Source of the DNA: Atherix ibis
Lineage: Eukaryota; Arthropoda; Insecta; Diptera; Athericidae
Direction of reading: 5' to 3'
Length of the DNA stretch: 64,000 nucleotides
Assembly (NCBI GenBank): GCA_958298945.1
Contig: OY282605.1
Span: 3,991,811 to 4,055,810 of the forward strand
Shown here in pieces: positions 48,112 through 58,640 of this stretch. Every line of letters starts with the position of its first letter. The first letter of the stretch is position 1. The translations under genes and the position numbers were made by a program. A model generated the notes under the pieces. The model had not been told where the DNA came from. It was given only the letters and a program-made list of their open reading frames with translations, and searched no databases.

Positions 48112-48284
48112 AACCGAAGACTGGCTGTCGTCGCCAAGTCCTGGAAGTGTGCCTAGTTCGGCGCCACCTCTCAGCCCGTCGCCAGGCTCACAGAGCCATA
48201 ATTACAATACGACCATGTCCAACGGATACGCATCGCCCATGTCAACCGGAAGCTACGACACCTACAGTCCAAATGGGAAAATGG
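48112..48284 (+). CDS. EcR: ecdysone receptor, isoform A, second coding exon (partial gene)
   Basis: 173 bp, encoding TEDWLSSPSPGSVPSSAPPL, then SPSPGSQSHNYNTTMSNGYA and SPMSTGSYDTYSPNGKM. From memory, this is very close to the Drosophila EcR-A segment TEDWMSTPSPGSVPSSAPPL, and is the basis for naming the gene and for suggesting a fly. The stretch is rich in Ser-Pro pairs, possible proline-directed kinase sites in the A-specific transactivation region. The exon ends ATGG|GTAAGT in phase 1, leaving one G for the next exon, compatible with a glycine there (GKTG in Drosophila). The common exon with the zinc-finger DNA-binding domain is not in the remaining 15.7 kb, so it must lie beyond the window. 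Confidence 0.93.
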
Positions 48285-51200
48285 GTAAGTCAAATCGAAA
48301 ATCTATTTATTTATCTTCCTTTCCCCATAAAGGGGATATCTCTGCGTTTCCGTTTACATTTTGGAGATGCACACGTTAATCTCCATAAATGTTAACGGAA
48401 GCGCAGAGACGACATCCCCCTCGTGGCCGCTCTCTCAACTAACGGTATGTGTCCGTTTGAATTTTTAATTAGAATCTTTTTCCTATTCGCATCCCTTGTT
48501 CGAAATATTTTTGTTGTAATTTAACAATAATTTTTGTCAACAAATTTATTTTTGTAAATAAATTTCAATGTCAGCATTTCGTAGACGATTCAATGGAAAT
48601 ATTTAAAAAAAAAAAAACCAACGTGAACAGAGACGCAAATTCCCATTTGATTCGCAGATGTTGTGTGTTATGGAAGAAATGCGTTAATAAATTCGAAAAT
48701 GAGTGCAGTGCAGGCATGCAGTTTTTTTTTGTTGAGGTCAAGGACAATCACAAAAGAAAATTCGAATATTTCCCATTTTTTTTGCTGCATTTTTTGAAAG
48801 GAACACAAACTGTAATTACTTGTTATGGAAAAAATTTTTTGTTGGGGTTAAAAATTTGAAAATTTCCCATAAAACACACACAGACTTTTTCCGATAAATT
48901 CTCTTTGACAAAAGTCGCATAATAAAAAATTACTAAAACCAGAGAAGTCATGAAGGGAAAAAAAACCTTTCCATGCAGGCACTATCGTCGGAATAGTATT
49001 TTCCTATTTCTCATAAAAGTGTGGAAGGAGACGACATCAAATTATTATACATCCCAGAAGGGCGGTGGGGACTGAGATGCAAAAAGACAGACAGACAGAC
49101 AGATAAACAGGCCAATTGAGGACTAGAAGGGAGCATATTTGCACATTTCAAAGAAATTCCATGCGTAGTTTTGAAAGCGATTTTAATGGAAATTCTTTGC
49201 GAATGGGAACAGATGCTGGGCGGCCAGGGCAAGTGTGCCAGTTCTAATTAGAGGCGACAAAGGCGAATATTTTCCGAAGCGATAAATTTATTCTTGGACC
49301 GAACCCTGCCCTTGGCTGCACATGACACCACATTTCCTTTTCTAGACACCATCGATTTGTGCACACGATTTTAACGAATATGCATCCAATCGCCTCGAGG
49401 TATTTTATTTATTTTCTCTTTCATGTTTGTTTAGTATTGGGGCATTACTTGTCAGGGCATGTAGATTTATGATCCCCAGAAACTCAGTCGAATCATCCTG
49501 TCGAGATGATCCATTACGATGGCTGTTAAGGAGAGTTAAATCGAATGCTCTCAAAGATCATCAATCGATTCAATAACTCAGAAGAGTGTCGATGCTTATG
49601 CGGGTAAGGGAAAGAGGAGCGACTCCTCTTCAAGTTGTCTCCATCGAAACAAGTGGACAGAAAATGCAATGTTCATAAAACCCTCGCTCCCGTTGAATGC
49701 TGAAGACATCGTCGAAACCGTACCGAAGACGGTATATTTTCTTCTTTATCTCGACTGGGTGGCTTTTTATAAATTTCTTTACAATTTAATGACACCCATA
49801 ACCCATTCCACCAAGTCCCCCACACCAGTCCTCAACGTCTATTTTTTCTGCACGCACTCTCCCCACAACCTGACCACATCGGTACGTTTTTTTTCCTCAT
49901 CGTTTTTGTCTCTACTCGGTCATAATCCATAAGAAAATCATCGATAAAAATATCAAAATAAAAATCACTAAACATAAATCTTAGCTCTGCCCCAAGATGG
50001 GGGCACATTCATCATTCGATTTCTTCTTTAGTCCTACGATGAATGTACATCCTTTTGGCTAGTCCACAGATTGGAGTGCATGCAGTAAAAAATTATCGAG
50101 TCTGGCAATTGTTTATGGGAGAAGGAGGGGGGAGCTCCAACAGAGATGAGGGATTGGAAGAAGAAGTGCCTCAATAAAAGTAAAATTAATAAAATTATAA
50201 TCCTATACACAATAGAAGATTGTGAAGACGGTCGATTATCATACAGACCAGTTACACACAGCATTTTGAGATGATCTCAGCGCTTGGCATTTAAAGTATT
50301 TGTGGAATTTTCGGTTTTTTTTATTCTGATTTCTTTGACAGAACCTTTGGAGCGATATCCCCTTTTTTTCACTCACTAATCCATGTGAGATTATTATTAC
50401 CATCCATCGACTGTGTTCCGACTTTATTTGAATTGATTTAATCGAAATTTGCGTGAAATGCACTTTTTCACTCTTAGTCCTAAATGGTGGCATGCGTCCA
50501 TTGAGCATTTTTTTTTCTCTTATTAAAAACGTATTCTTTAGCAAAGAAAAAATTATTAACTTTTTTTGGACACCCACCAACAAAGGGAAATACTGAAAAA
50601 AATTATACCAGAGCTTCTCAAACTTTTCTTAATTTTTTTTTTTGTCTCTTAATTAAAGTTCTTTAATTTTTAGTAAGTTTATGCGCTTTTTAAAATTATT
50701 TTCATCCAAATTCTATAGAATTATCCACCGAAAAAGATGCTCTCCCCCCTCCCAAAAAAACGGTATCCAACTGTGTTTCTAAATTACATAAAAATTCCAG
50801 TCTTCAAAATCTTTTTGCCAATTTTAATCAAATTAACTGCTTTTATTATATGTTAAATTTAACTGAAAAAAATGTTTTCTCAATAAAACTTGTTTTTTTT
50901 GTTGTCGGTTGTGAAGCAGAGGATGGTTGAGTTATTATTTGCTTTTATATATTGTAACGTGTCAATTTTTTTTTATTTCTAAGAAATGAAAACGATACTA
51001 TTGTACAATAAATAAATCAATTTTACCATTGCTGGTGGTGAGGGTGATTTTTAATTTAAAAAAAAAAAAAAAAAATTATTTTGTGAGATCTGAAAAAATT
51101 GATTTGATTTTTTTGCGACAAGATCAATAAAGAGTAAAAACAGCGGTTGAAGAAAGAGAGGAATACAATAAAAAATCAATTTGACAAGACAACAAAACAT

Positions 51201-54200
51201 CATCAAAATTGAAAGAAATAATTAAGACGGCAAATTTTTATTATTTATTTACAAAAAAAAAGAAAAAAAACACCGCAAAAAATCATAAATAACTGAAAAT
51301 TTTGACACATTTTCTGAAGAAAAAAAAATGGCGAAAAAAAACAATCGAAAAAGCATTCCAATATTGGAAAAGCTACAGCCATCTAGTAGCGAATAGAAAA
51401 ATATTCCAACTTCTCTATTTGAAACGTGAACTCACCACCATCGTTCATAATCGTTGAACGTTAAAAGCTCAATCAATTGTCGTCGCTCTCTGTTCTTGTT
51501 CGCATTGAAAGATGTCGTCACGAATCGTTGAAAAATTTCTTCACTCACTCACGGTTACGTTAAAACTAAAAAGAAAACTCAACAAAAATTGCCCAAGAAT
51601 TTGTTGTGAAGAAAAAAAAATATGCCGAAATATGGGCTTTTTAATTTTTCCTTATTGATATTTTCGCAAAGGTTTCTTTTTGTTGAAGGGTGTTATTTTG
51701 GTTTTGTTTTAAATTTTAGTTCAGCGAACTCGTTTGTGTGTCATTGCACTGATGCACACGTGCTTGAGTGAGTGAGTGAGTTCGATCACATTCTTTGAAA
51801 GCTCCGCGTAGGTTTTGTTGAATTGAGAGAGCTTTCGAAGTTTTCGCAATGTCATATGGTCAAGAGCAAATGTGCAGAATCACTTTTTGTTGTTGTGTGT
51901 TTTTTTTTTTTGCAGTGCAGCAACGTATCGTCAGCAATGGGAAGACCAGCAACAATACACGTCAGCAGTAGCGGCAGCCATCAGCAGGTAGACACATTGA
52001 AACAGAAACACACATTCTCGCCGCCAAAATAAATAAATTTCGTTCTTGAATCGGTTTGATGGCCGGCACAGTATTGGTCGGTCGGACAATGTTCTGGGGA
52101 GGCTGGACTGGACTGGGTTCGGCCGGTTTTTATATGTTTTGCGTTATGCCGCGTCGGGTTCCGTTGCTCGCCTTTGCTCTGCGCTGTTATGCGGCGTTCC
52201 GGTCAGAATCTTGAATGGTATCTGTTTGATTTTCGGGTGTGTTTCAAATTCGATTCTGTTCGTGCTGGTTATCTGGTAGGGGGTTATCATTTCGAATTCC
52301 AAGCGAATCTCGTCGAGAATGTGGTTTGGGTATCTTCCGCTTGGAAAGCTCCCGTGCATCTGTCTAATTGGCTAAAACGGGACAGACTAAAAGTATGATA
52401 TCATCTCCTTCTTTCCGTATCATGTAATAAGGTGATACGCTCTTCTCCAGTTTTGGGGCATTTTCCTGCCTTTAAAACCATTTGCTTTGTCGTAACTATT
52501 TCTATGAGAGCAAAAGTATCCTAGTCGCCTTAATCAATAAAAGTTTTACGTTGTCACTTTCACCGATTTAATGCCGTTTTTTTAAGGGGGGAAGGGGGGG
52601 ATTCTCACACAAAATTCCTAAGAGCCCTAACGGAACTTCAGCCTAACCATCGGCCAATTTTTTTAATATCTCTCAGCAAACGAGGATGAATTAAGGAAAA
52701 TGTTATCCACCCTCTTGAAGGTCATCTTTCCCCTCTTTCGTTGTATCGAAATTTATTTACACAATTTTCATATTTACCTACTTCCTTCGGTCCCCCCACC
52801 TGGAGATTATATCGGTCGGTTGTTATCAGCTGATATTGCGTGGGTTTCGGTTGTGTTGTCGTTAGTAGCTTTGGGGATTAATCTTGTGCGTGTTAAGACA
52901 TCGGTAAAGGCTACTACTAAATGCATTCATAAATAAAAGTTGGTGTGCATGTATCAGTGCAGATACAATTGAGAATAATTCTGATCCCAGGTGTGGTCAT
53001 AATAATTTTTGGTTTAAGACCTCTTGTGGGGGAAGGGGGGAGGGGATGTATTATTCCACGTTTCAAATCTGAAATTTATTATGTCTGCGATAAGGATTAT
53101 TTTTAGATTTTTTTTTTTTACTCGTTTTAGTTGGATTTGAATTATTTTTTTCAATGAATTATTTTTGTTTTTTTGTTAGAGAAACGTGGTGAAATTTTTG
53201 TGATATTTTAAAAATATTTGTTGAATTTTTGAAGAAGGATTTTTCGGAAAAAATTTAAAAAATATAAATTAAATTTTTTTTTTTAAAAAAACTGCAGTAA
53301 TTCTAATTTTGTGTCTAAAAATTTACTTTTGGAAGTTTTTAAAAACGGAAATGGATTTTTTTTCTTTGGTTTTTCGCTAGAAAAAGAATTTTTGAACGCG
53401 AAAATCATAAATTTCCTTTTTTTCTTTTTTTCAGTTACTTTTTCGAAAGAAAAGGGAATTTTTTTTTTTTTTTTTTTGTTGGATCGTTTTTAATTTCAAT
53501 TTAGCTTTTCGGGATAGAAGGAATTATATTTTTACCTAAAAAGGCAATTGAATATTATCGCAATAAAGTGGCTTCATTTTGGGAAATTCTTTTATTAGTT
53601 GGAAAAATTTATTCATCTCATTTTTTATTTGTATCAGCAGAGTCCATTAAATATTTGGAAATTCTCTTGTGCACACTTTTTCTAACAGCGCAAACAATAA
53701 TAAAATCATAAATAATAATAATAAAAAAAAAAATGAAACAGGATAAAACTTTCTTGATAATAAATGGTAAAAGTAAACATGATGAAAAATTTATCGTAGA
53801 GAGAATTTAGGAAGTTTTCTTACTGTTCAGACGAGGTTATTTTGCTATCCTTTTGGAAGGTTTCCTTTTGTCAGTTTCTTATCGATGAAATCGAAAGGTT
53901 TCCACACTTTTTGCCAATTTTTCAATGGACAATTATACTTTTTTTTTGATTTCTTTTCGCTTGTTCCCAATATTTATTTGTTAGAAAATTGTATTTTTTT
54001 TTAGAATTCTTTGAAATTCTTGAAATAAATGAATTTATGAGGGTTCAAAAAAATAAAAAATAGGAAAATACAAAAAATAATCAGTTTGTTTAGATCGACC
54101 CCACCACAAGTTCTGTGAAAGGAAATTTTTACCATAGACGATTTTTGGTGTCAATAATTTTTTTTTTTGTAAATATTTTTTGTGAAATGGCAATAATTTC

Positions 54201-56118
54201 AGATTCTGTGTTCGTTAAAAAAAATTTTAATATTCATTTTTATTTAAAATTTCCGATTTGCGTAAAGCACGTGCTTTTGGTATTTTTTTCATCAAAATTT
54301 TCATTTTTCAAGGATTACTTGACGGATGTTAGTGTTGAAATGCTCTAAAGTCTCAGGATTATCTGCATAAACATGAGCATTCGCATAGTTCTACATGAGA
54401 AAAAATCCAACTGCGTCAAATCGCAAGATCTTGGTGATCAGTTGATATTATCAAATTTCGAAATTACAGATGGTGGGAACTTAATAAAGCCAAAATTAGA
54501 CATATGATCTTCACGTTCAGGGCAAATAAAAAATCTGTAATCAAACGGTCACAGAGCACAGAATTTACGGTAACTGATCTCTTCTTATTAATTTTCAAAG
54601 AAATACGAGCCAATGACGTCGTTAGGCCAAAATTCACAGTCGACAGTATGTGCGTTTTTCAAATTCCATGTGTGGAAATTTTACTTATTCACTGAGGGTT
54701 AAAGGAGCCTCATTGCTCAAGAAAATATTTTAAATAAAAAACATCATTCAGTTTTCATAACAAATGGCAAATCTCAAACTAAACAAATTCAACTGTGGAT
54801 GACATAAATGTTTGACAGCTGTCAAATGACAAACCTGTACTTTCCGAACAGTAAAATAGATAAACCGAAATTCAAGATTATGCGATCTTCATTTTTTTTA
54901 TAAAAATCTTCATAAATTAATTTATTTTTAAAAAGAAGAAAAACGAAATATTTTTAGTAAAAAGAAATTAATTATAGTTAAAAAAAATTAAATTTGGAAT
55001 ATATTTTAAAAATTAATTTTAAAGTGATTTTAGCCGATTTATGGTAAATTTTTATTTAGCGGAAAAAATCCTTTTTTTTAATGGAAGAAAAAAATATTTT
55101 AAAAAAATTACCGGGAAATTGTTAATTTTTAGTTGGTTTTTTTTTTTTTTTTTACTGTCATTAAATTAATCTATTTTGGGTTTTTTTTATCACAAATAGA
55201 AAAATAAAAATTGAAATAAAGTTTTTCATCAATTAAATAAATAAATTTAAAGTTTGTAAAAGTGCTTAAATTGAAAAAAGTCGGAAAAAATAAAGAAATA
55301 CAAAAAAAAATCTTTTGCTAAAAATCATTTTCGTATCGGAATATTTAGCAGGAGAAAGAAAGAGACAAAACATCGTAGAATAAAGAATTTCTCTTTTTAA
55401 TTTATGCTGCCTGTAATTAAGAAGTTCAATTGCAATCGATCGCATTGGTTTCCGTCTCTTTCCACTTGCAGCTTTAGTACTGCTACTGTTTGTCGAATGA
55501 ATGTACACATATGCCCGTATCGATACTCGCATGGATGTTGATTATGAGAACATGTGAACATCGATACTCGAACATGATAGATGCGTGCTCATATGGTATG
55601 AAATGGACTGCAAGAGAGAATGCATACGAAACTTAGATGATTGAGTATAACTCAGCTTATAGAAGAATTGGCTGGATAGGCGGCTCTATACAAAAATTCT
55701 GTACAAATTTTTTCGAGAGTACCTTTCGTACGTACGCACTCACATGCAAAATTACAGAAACGGCGTAAATCAGCGGGTGCCAATTTTAAAGTTCAGTTTA
55801 CGATTGACGCGGTAATTTTAAAACCATTTTTTCATTTATGATACAATATTATTATGCATAAGTATAGTTTTTAATAAACCTTTTTTTAATTTATAATAGC
55901 TGGAGCAGTTGCTAATAAATTCTTTAAGTTTTTTTTATTGTATATGTGGCGGTGCTACAGCATTTTTAGAATCGCCGTCGTAATTCTTATTATATAGAAG
56001 GGGTGCGTTTTATGTTCCAGGTCGATGATTATTTTCAATAACTTTTAAAATGAAATAAAATTTTATTATTTATATTTTATTGATTGATTATATGCTCTCT
56101 AGAATTATGTATGGAATA
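48285..56118 (+). other. EcR: EcR intron downstream of the A exons (continues past 64000)
   Basis: A strong GTAAGT donor starts the intron. No B1-type N-terminal exon and no C4 zinc-finger exon was found in any frame through 64000. It contains a GACA microsatellite at about 49086-49103, A/T-rich stretches (50.6-51.4 and 53.0-54.3 kb) and one candidate short exon at 51921-51987. Confidence 0.7.
51921..51987 (+). other. candidate cryptic exon within the EcR intron
   Basis: A run of T followed by GCAGTGCAG gives two possible acceptors (exon from 51916 or 51921). A CAG|GTAGAC donor follows at 51987. The sequence between is unusually GC-rich with many CAG/CAGC triplets. An ATG at 51937 (CAGCAATGG) opens MGRPATIHVSSSGSHQQ up to the donor. 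Joined to EcR exon 2, the 67-nt form shifts the downstream frame and the 72-nt form meets TAG, so it is not a normal EcR cassette exon. It could be a poison exon, a start exon of another transcript, or chance. Confidence 0.2.
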
Positions 56119-56998
56119 CGAGGTCTGTTCAAAAAGTATCGGTAATTTTGTGTTTTTTTTTCAAAAATTATTTATTTATTCATGAATATCTATTTTGTCC
56201 CCTTCAAAGTAATCCCCACCAGATATTATACACTTGTGCCAACGTTTTTTCCAATCCTCGAAGCACTTCATTTTTTGTGATCTTAATCAGTTCTTCCTTC
56301 GATGCTGTCTTTATCTCCTCAATCGTAGTGTAGCGTCGTCCTTTCATGGGGCTGTTCAGTTTCGGGAACAAGAAAAAGGCACAGGGGGCCAGATCTGGGC
56401 AATACGGTGGCTGCGGCATTATTAGTGTGTTGTTTTTGGCCAAAAATTCGCCCACAAGCAACTATGCGTGAGCAGGGGCGTTATCATGGTGCAAAAGCCA
56501 ATTTTTGTTCTTCCACAAATCCGGGCGTTTCTGGCGGATTGCTTCACGCAACTTGTACATAACTTGCAGGTAATATTCCTTATTGACCCTTCAACCCTGT
56601 GGCAAGAACTCATGATGCACCACACCCCTGCAAACGTCTGTTGTTGACGTGCTCGGACGTCCGGCACGCTTTTCGTCGTTCACATCTTCTCGGCCCTCTG
56701 AGAACATTTTGTACCACCGATAAACGTTGCTTCGGTCCAAGGTAGCTTCACCATATGCCGCAGTTAACATTCGGAATGCGTTCGCACAATACAGATTCTT
56801 TTTTTTTGGAATGGGCAAAAATCGAAGACGAGCCAAAACAAAGCAGCTGTCAAAAATTAACTGAACATTCAAAATGGCCTAAATTGTCGGCATAAGTGAG
56901 AGACATGAGTACCAACATAACCCCACAAAGAAATCGAAAATCGAATATACGTAACCCGCGGTAATTCAAAATTCGCGATACTTTTTGAACAGACCTCG
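56119..56998 (-). mobile_element. defective mariner transposon, copy 2 (880 bp, inverted repeats intact)
   Basis: The terminal inverted repeats begin CGAGGTCTGTTCAAAAAGTA, are identical over 23 bp and match 30 of 32, and are flanked by TA on both sides, the usual mariner target duplication. The minus strand encodes an N-terminal region (YKMFSEGREDVNDEKRAGRP, from about 56872), then jumps at STSTTDV to CRGVVHHEFLPQG. An internal deletion has therefore removed the stretch with the first catalytic aspartate. Later blocks are RQKRPDLWKNKNWLLHHDNA (second aspartate present), a stop after APAHA, and PDLAPCAFFLFPKLNSPMKG, where the third aspartate is alanine (GCC for GAC). The transposase is dead, but the ends look usable by an enzyme supplied elsewhere. 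Same family as 15.0-15.7 kb. Confidence 0.93.
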
Positions 56999-57000
56999 TA

Positions 57001-57419
57001 TGATGTCGGTCGAAGGCGAACATTTATCATAAAATTTTCGCAAACTTCTGGTGTTATTTCAGCATTTTTTGTTTCGAATGTTGTTGTTAGGTATCGAGGT
57101 TGTGGTTCGTTTGTTAGCGTACACCTTTTACTTCAAGTATACCCCATACCCCATTCAAGTACCCCAGTAAGTGTTACAGTATTGCCTCCAGCATCCTTAA
57201 AGAAATATTGAGGGTTTGAGGCCCAAATGCCGCACTATACAGTTGAGAATTTCAGTACCCCAATAGCGGCTATTCTGTTTACTAAGCCAAGTCTTTACTA
57301 TTCCAGTCTCGGCACCGTTCATGGTCATTTGCCTGTTGTGTCAATTGAATTTTATGCAGGTAAAAAAGCAAATCTTTCTGCTTTTTATATTGGCGCAGCA
57401 TACAGCAGGATTTGACCCG
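57001..57419. other. stretch between mariner copy 2 and the reverse transcriptase relic
   Basis: Nothing recognised for certain. The right part may be the 3' continuation of the retrotransposon relic. Confidence 0.4.
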
Positions 57420-58640
57420 ACAACGGTCGCTAACAGGGCCCTACTGCTCCGTCTGGGTCCCCCAAGAACGTTTAGTAGTTGCTCCTGAAACCGCAGGCTC
57501 GCGTTAATCATCACCCCCAGTTTCTTTAGAGATGGTTCCGATTACACCTCATGTTCCCCAATCTTAATGGTGATATTTTCTCTTCTCTTTCGTGTCCGTG
57601 ATTAGGACTGCCTCTGTCTTATGATCTGCCAGGCTAAGACCAGCTGCTAGAATCCAACTTCAAACTAAAACGACAGTCTCATTACAGATCTTCCACGTAT
57701 TTGGCCATTACGACCACAGAAACATCGTCAGCGGAGGCGACGATTCTGCCCCCCCCCCTGGGATATAGAGCCTGACAATACCATCATACATCACGTTCCA
57801 CAATAAAGAAGACCCAGAACGAGCCCTGCGCGACCCGCTGCGTGATGCAAAGCTTGTCCTGTACAACATACTTCTACTGCTTAGGTAATCTTCTATTATC
57901 CGGATAATATACTCCGGGACACCCTTTGAGCCCAGGGTATTCGCCACATCAAGGGTTATAATGGCGCAGTACTTTATGGAGCATCTTTTCCACCTTTTGC
58001 TCTCGATAGCTTTCCGTACTGTGCCAACGATGAAATCAAAAGCATCCAAGGTGGTGGATGGTGTCCTTCTGAATTGGAATTCCTTCAAGCGATTTGCATA
58101 GAATGCGTTCGAGGATTTTACCAGCCACTGTACAGAAGACAAATTGGACGGTATGAAGAAGGGTCCAAGGTGGATCGTGTCCTCCCGAAGCCAAATTGGA
58201 CTGCAGATAAGCTCCTCTGCTCCTTAGTAAATTCCTCTAATCGATTGCATAGAATTGGGCGGTATAACGAAGGGTCCCCAAGTGGTCCCCTTATCTTCGG
58301 TAGTACGAGTAGCACCAGAAGTTGCCTCTTCCGAAGTTGTGGAAAAATTCCCTCTATCAAAAAGGTATTAAATACTTCCAAAAATAAATTCGGATGCGCT
58401 GCGACCGTTAATTTTAGTGCAACCGAAGGAGTTTATCCTAGGTAAGGTCTAGATGACTTTTCAGTACCGATTTTCCTGCATACCCAATGGAGTTCGTCCT
58501 TGGTGGGGACCTGAACGCTGCCCAGCTTCAAATTACCCTTCCATGTACCCATTGGTTGAGGAGTGAACAAGCCGATGACTATTCTGTCAAGCAGCCCAGA
58601 GCTGGTCGGAGCTGCTATGGAAAAAACCCCTCAGCCTCTT
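57420..58640 (-). pseudogene. non-LTR retrotransposon reverse transcriptase relic (R1-clade-like)
   Basis: Read on the minus strand from 58640 leftwards, with many frameshifts, the usual order of R1-type reverse transcriptase blocks appears: DRIVIGLFTPQP; VPTKDELHWVCRKIG, where the family has a KAPGxDG block soon after; SVALKLTVAAHPNLFLEVFN, then TFLIEGIFPQLRK; GPLGDPSLYRPI; QFGFGRTRSTLDP; ITLDVANTLGSKGVPEYIIR and IIEDYLSSR; SADDVSVVVMAKYVEDL, where the catalytic YADD is SADD; then AAGLSLADHKTEAVLI. Family members normally also have an endonuclease upstream and a zinc-knuckle end; neither is visible. The region is clearly GC-richer than its surroundings. The SYRPI to RTRST segment occurs twice in tandem. 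Clade is judged from remembered motifs. Confidence 0.85.

Noticed and set aside
54780..54850. transposon end near a TTTGACAGCTGTCAAA palindrome, similar to 4280-4296
   Set aside because: Only the short palindrome is shared. No longer alignment or second end was found.
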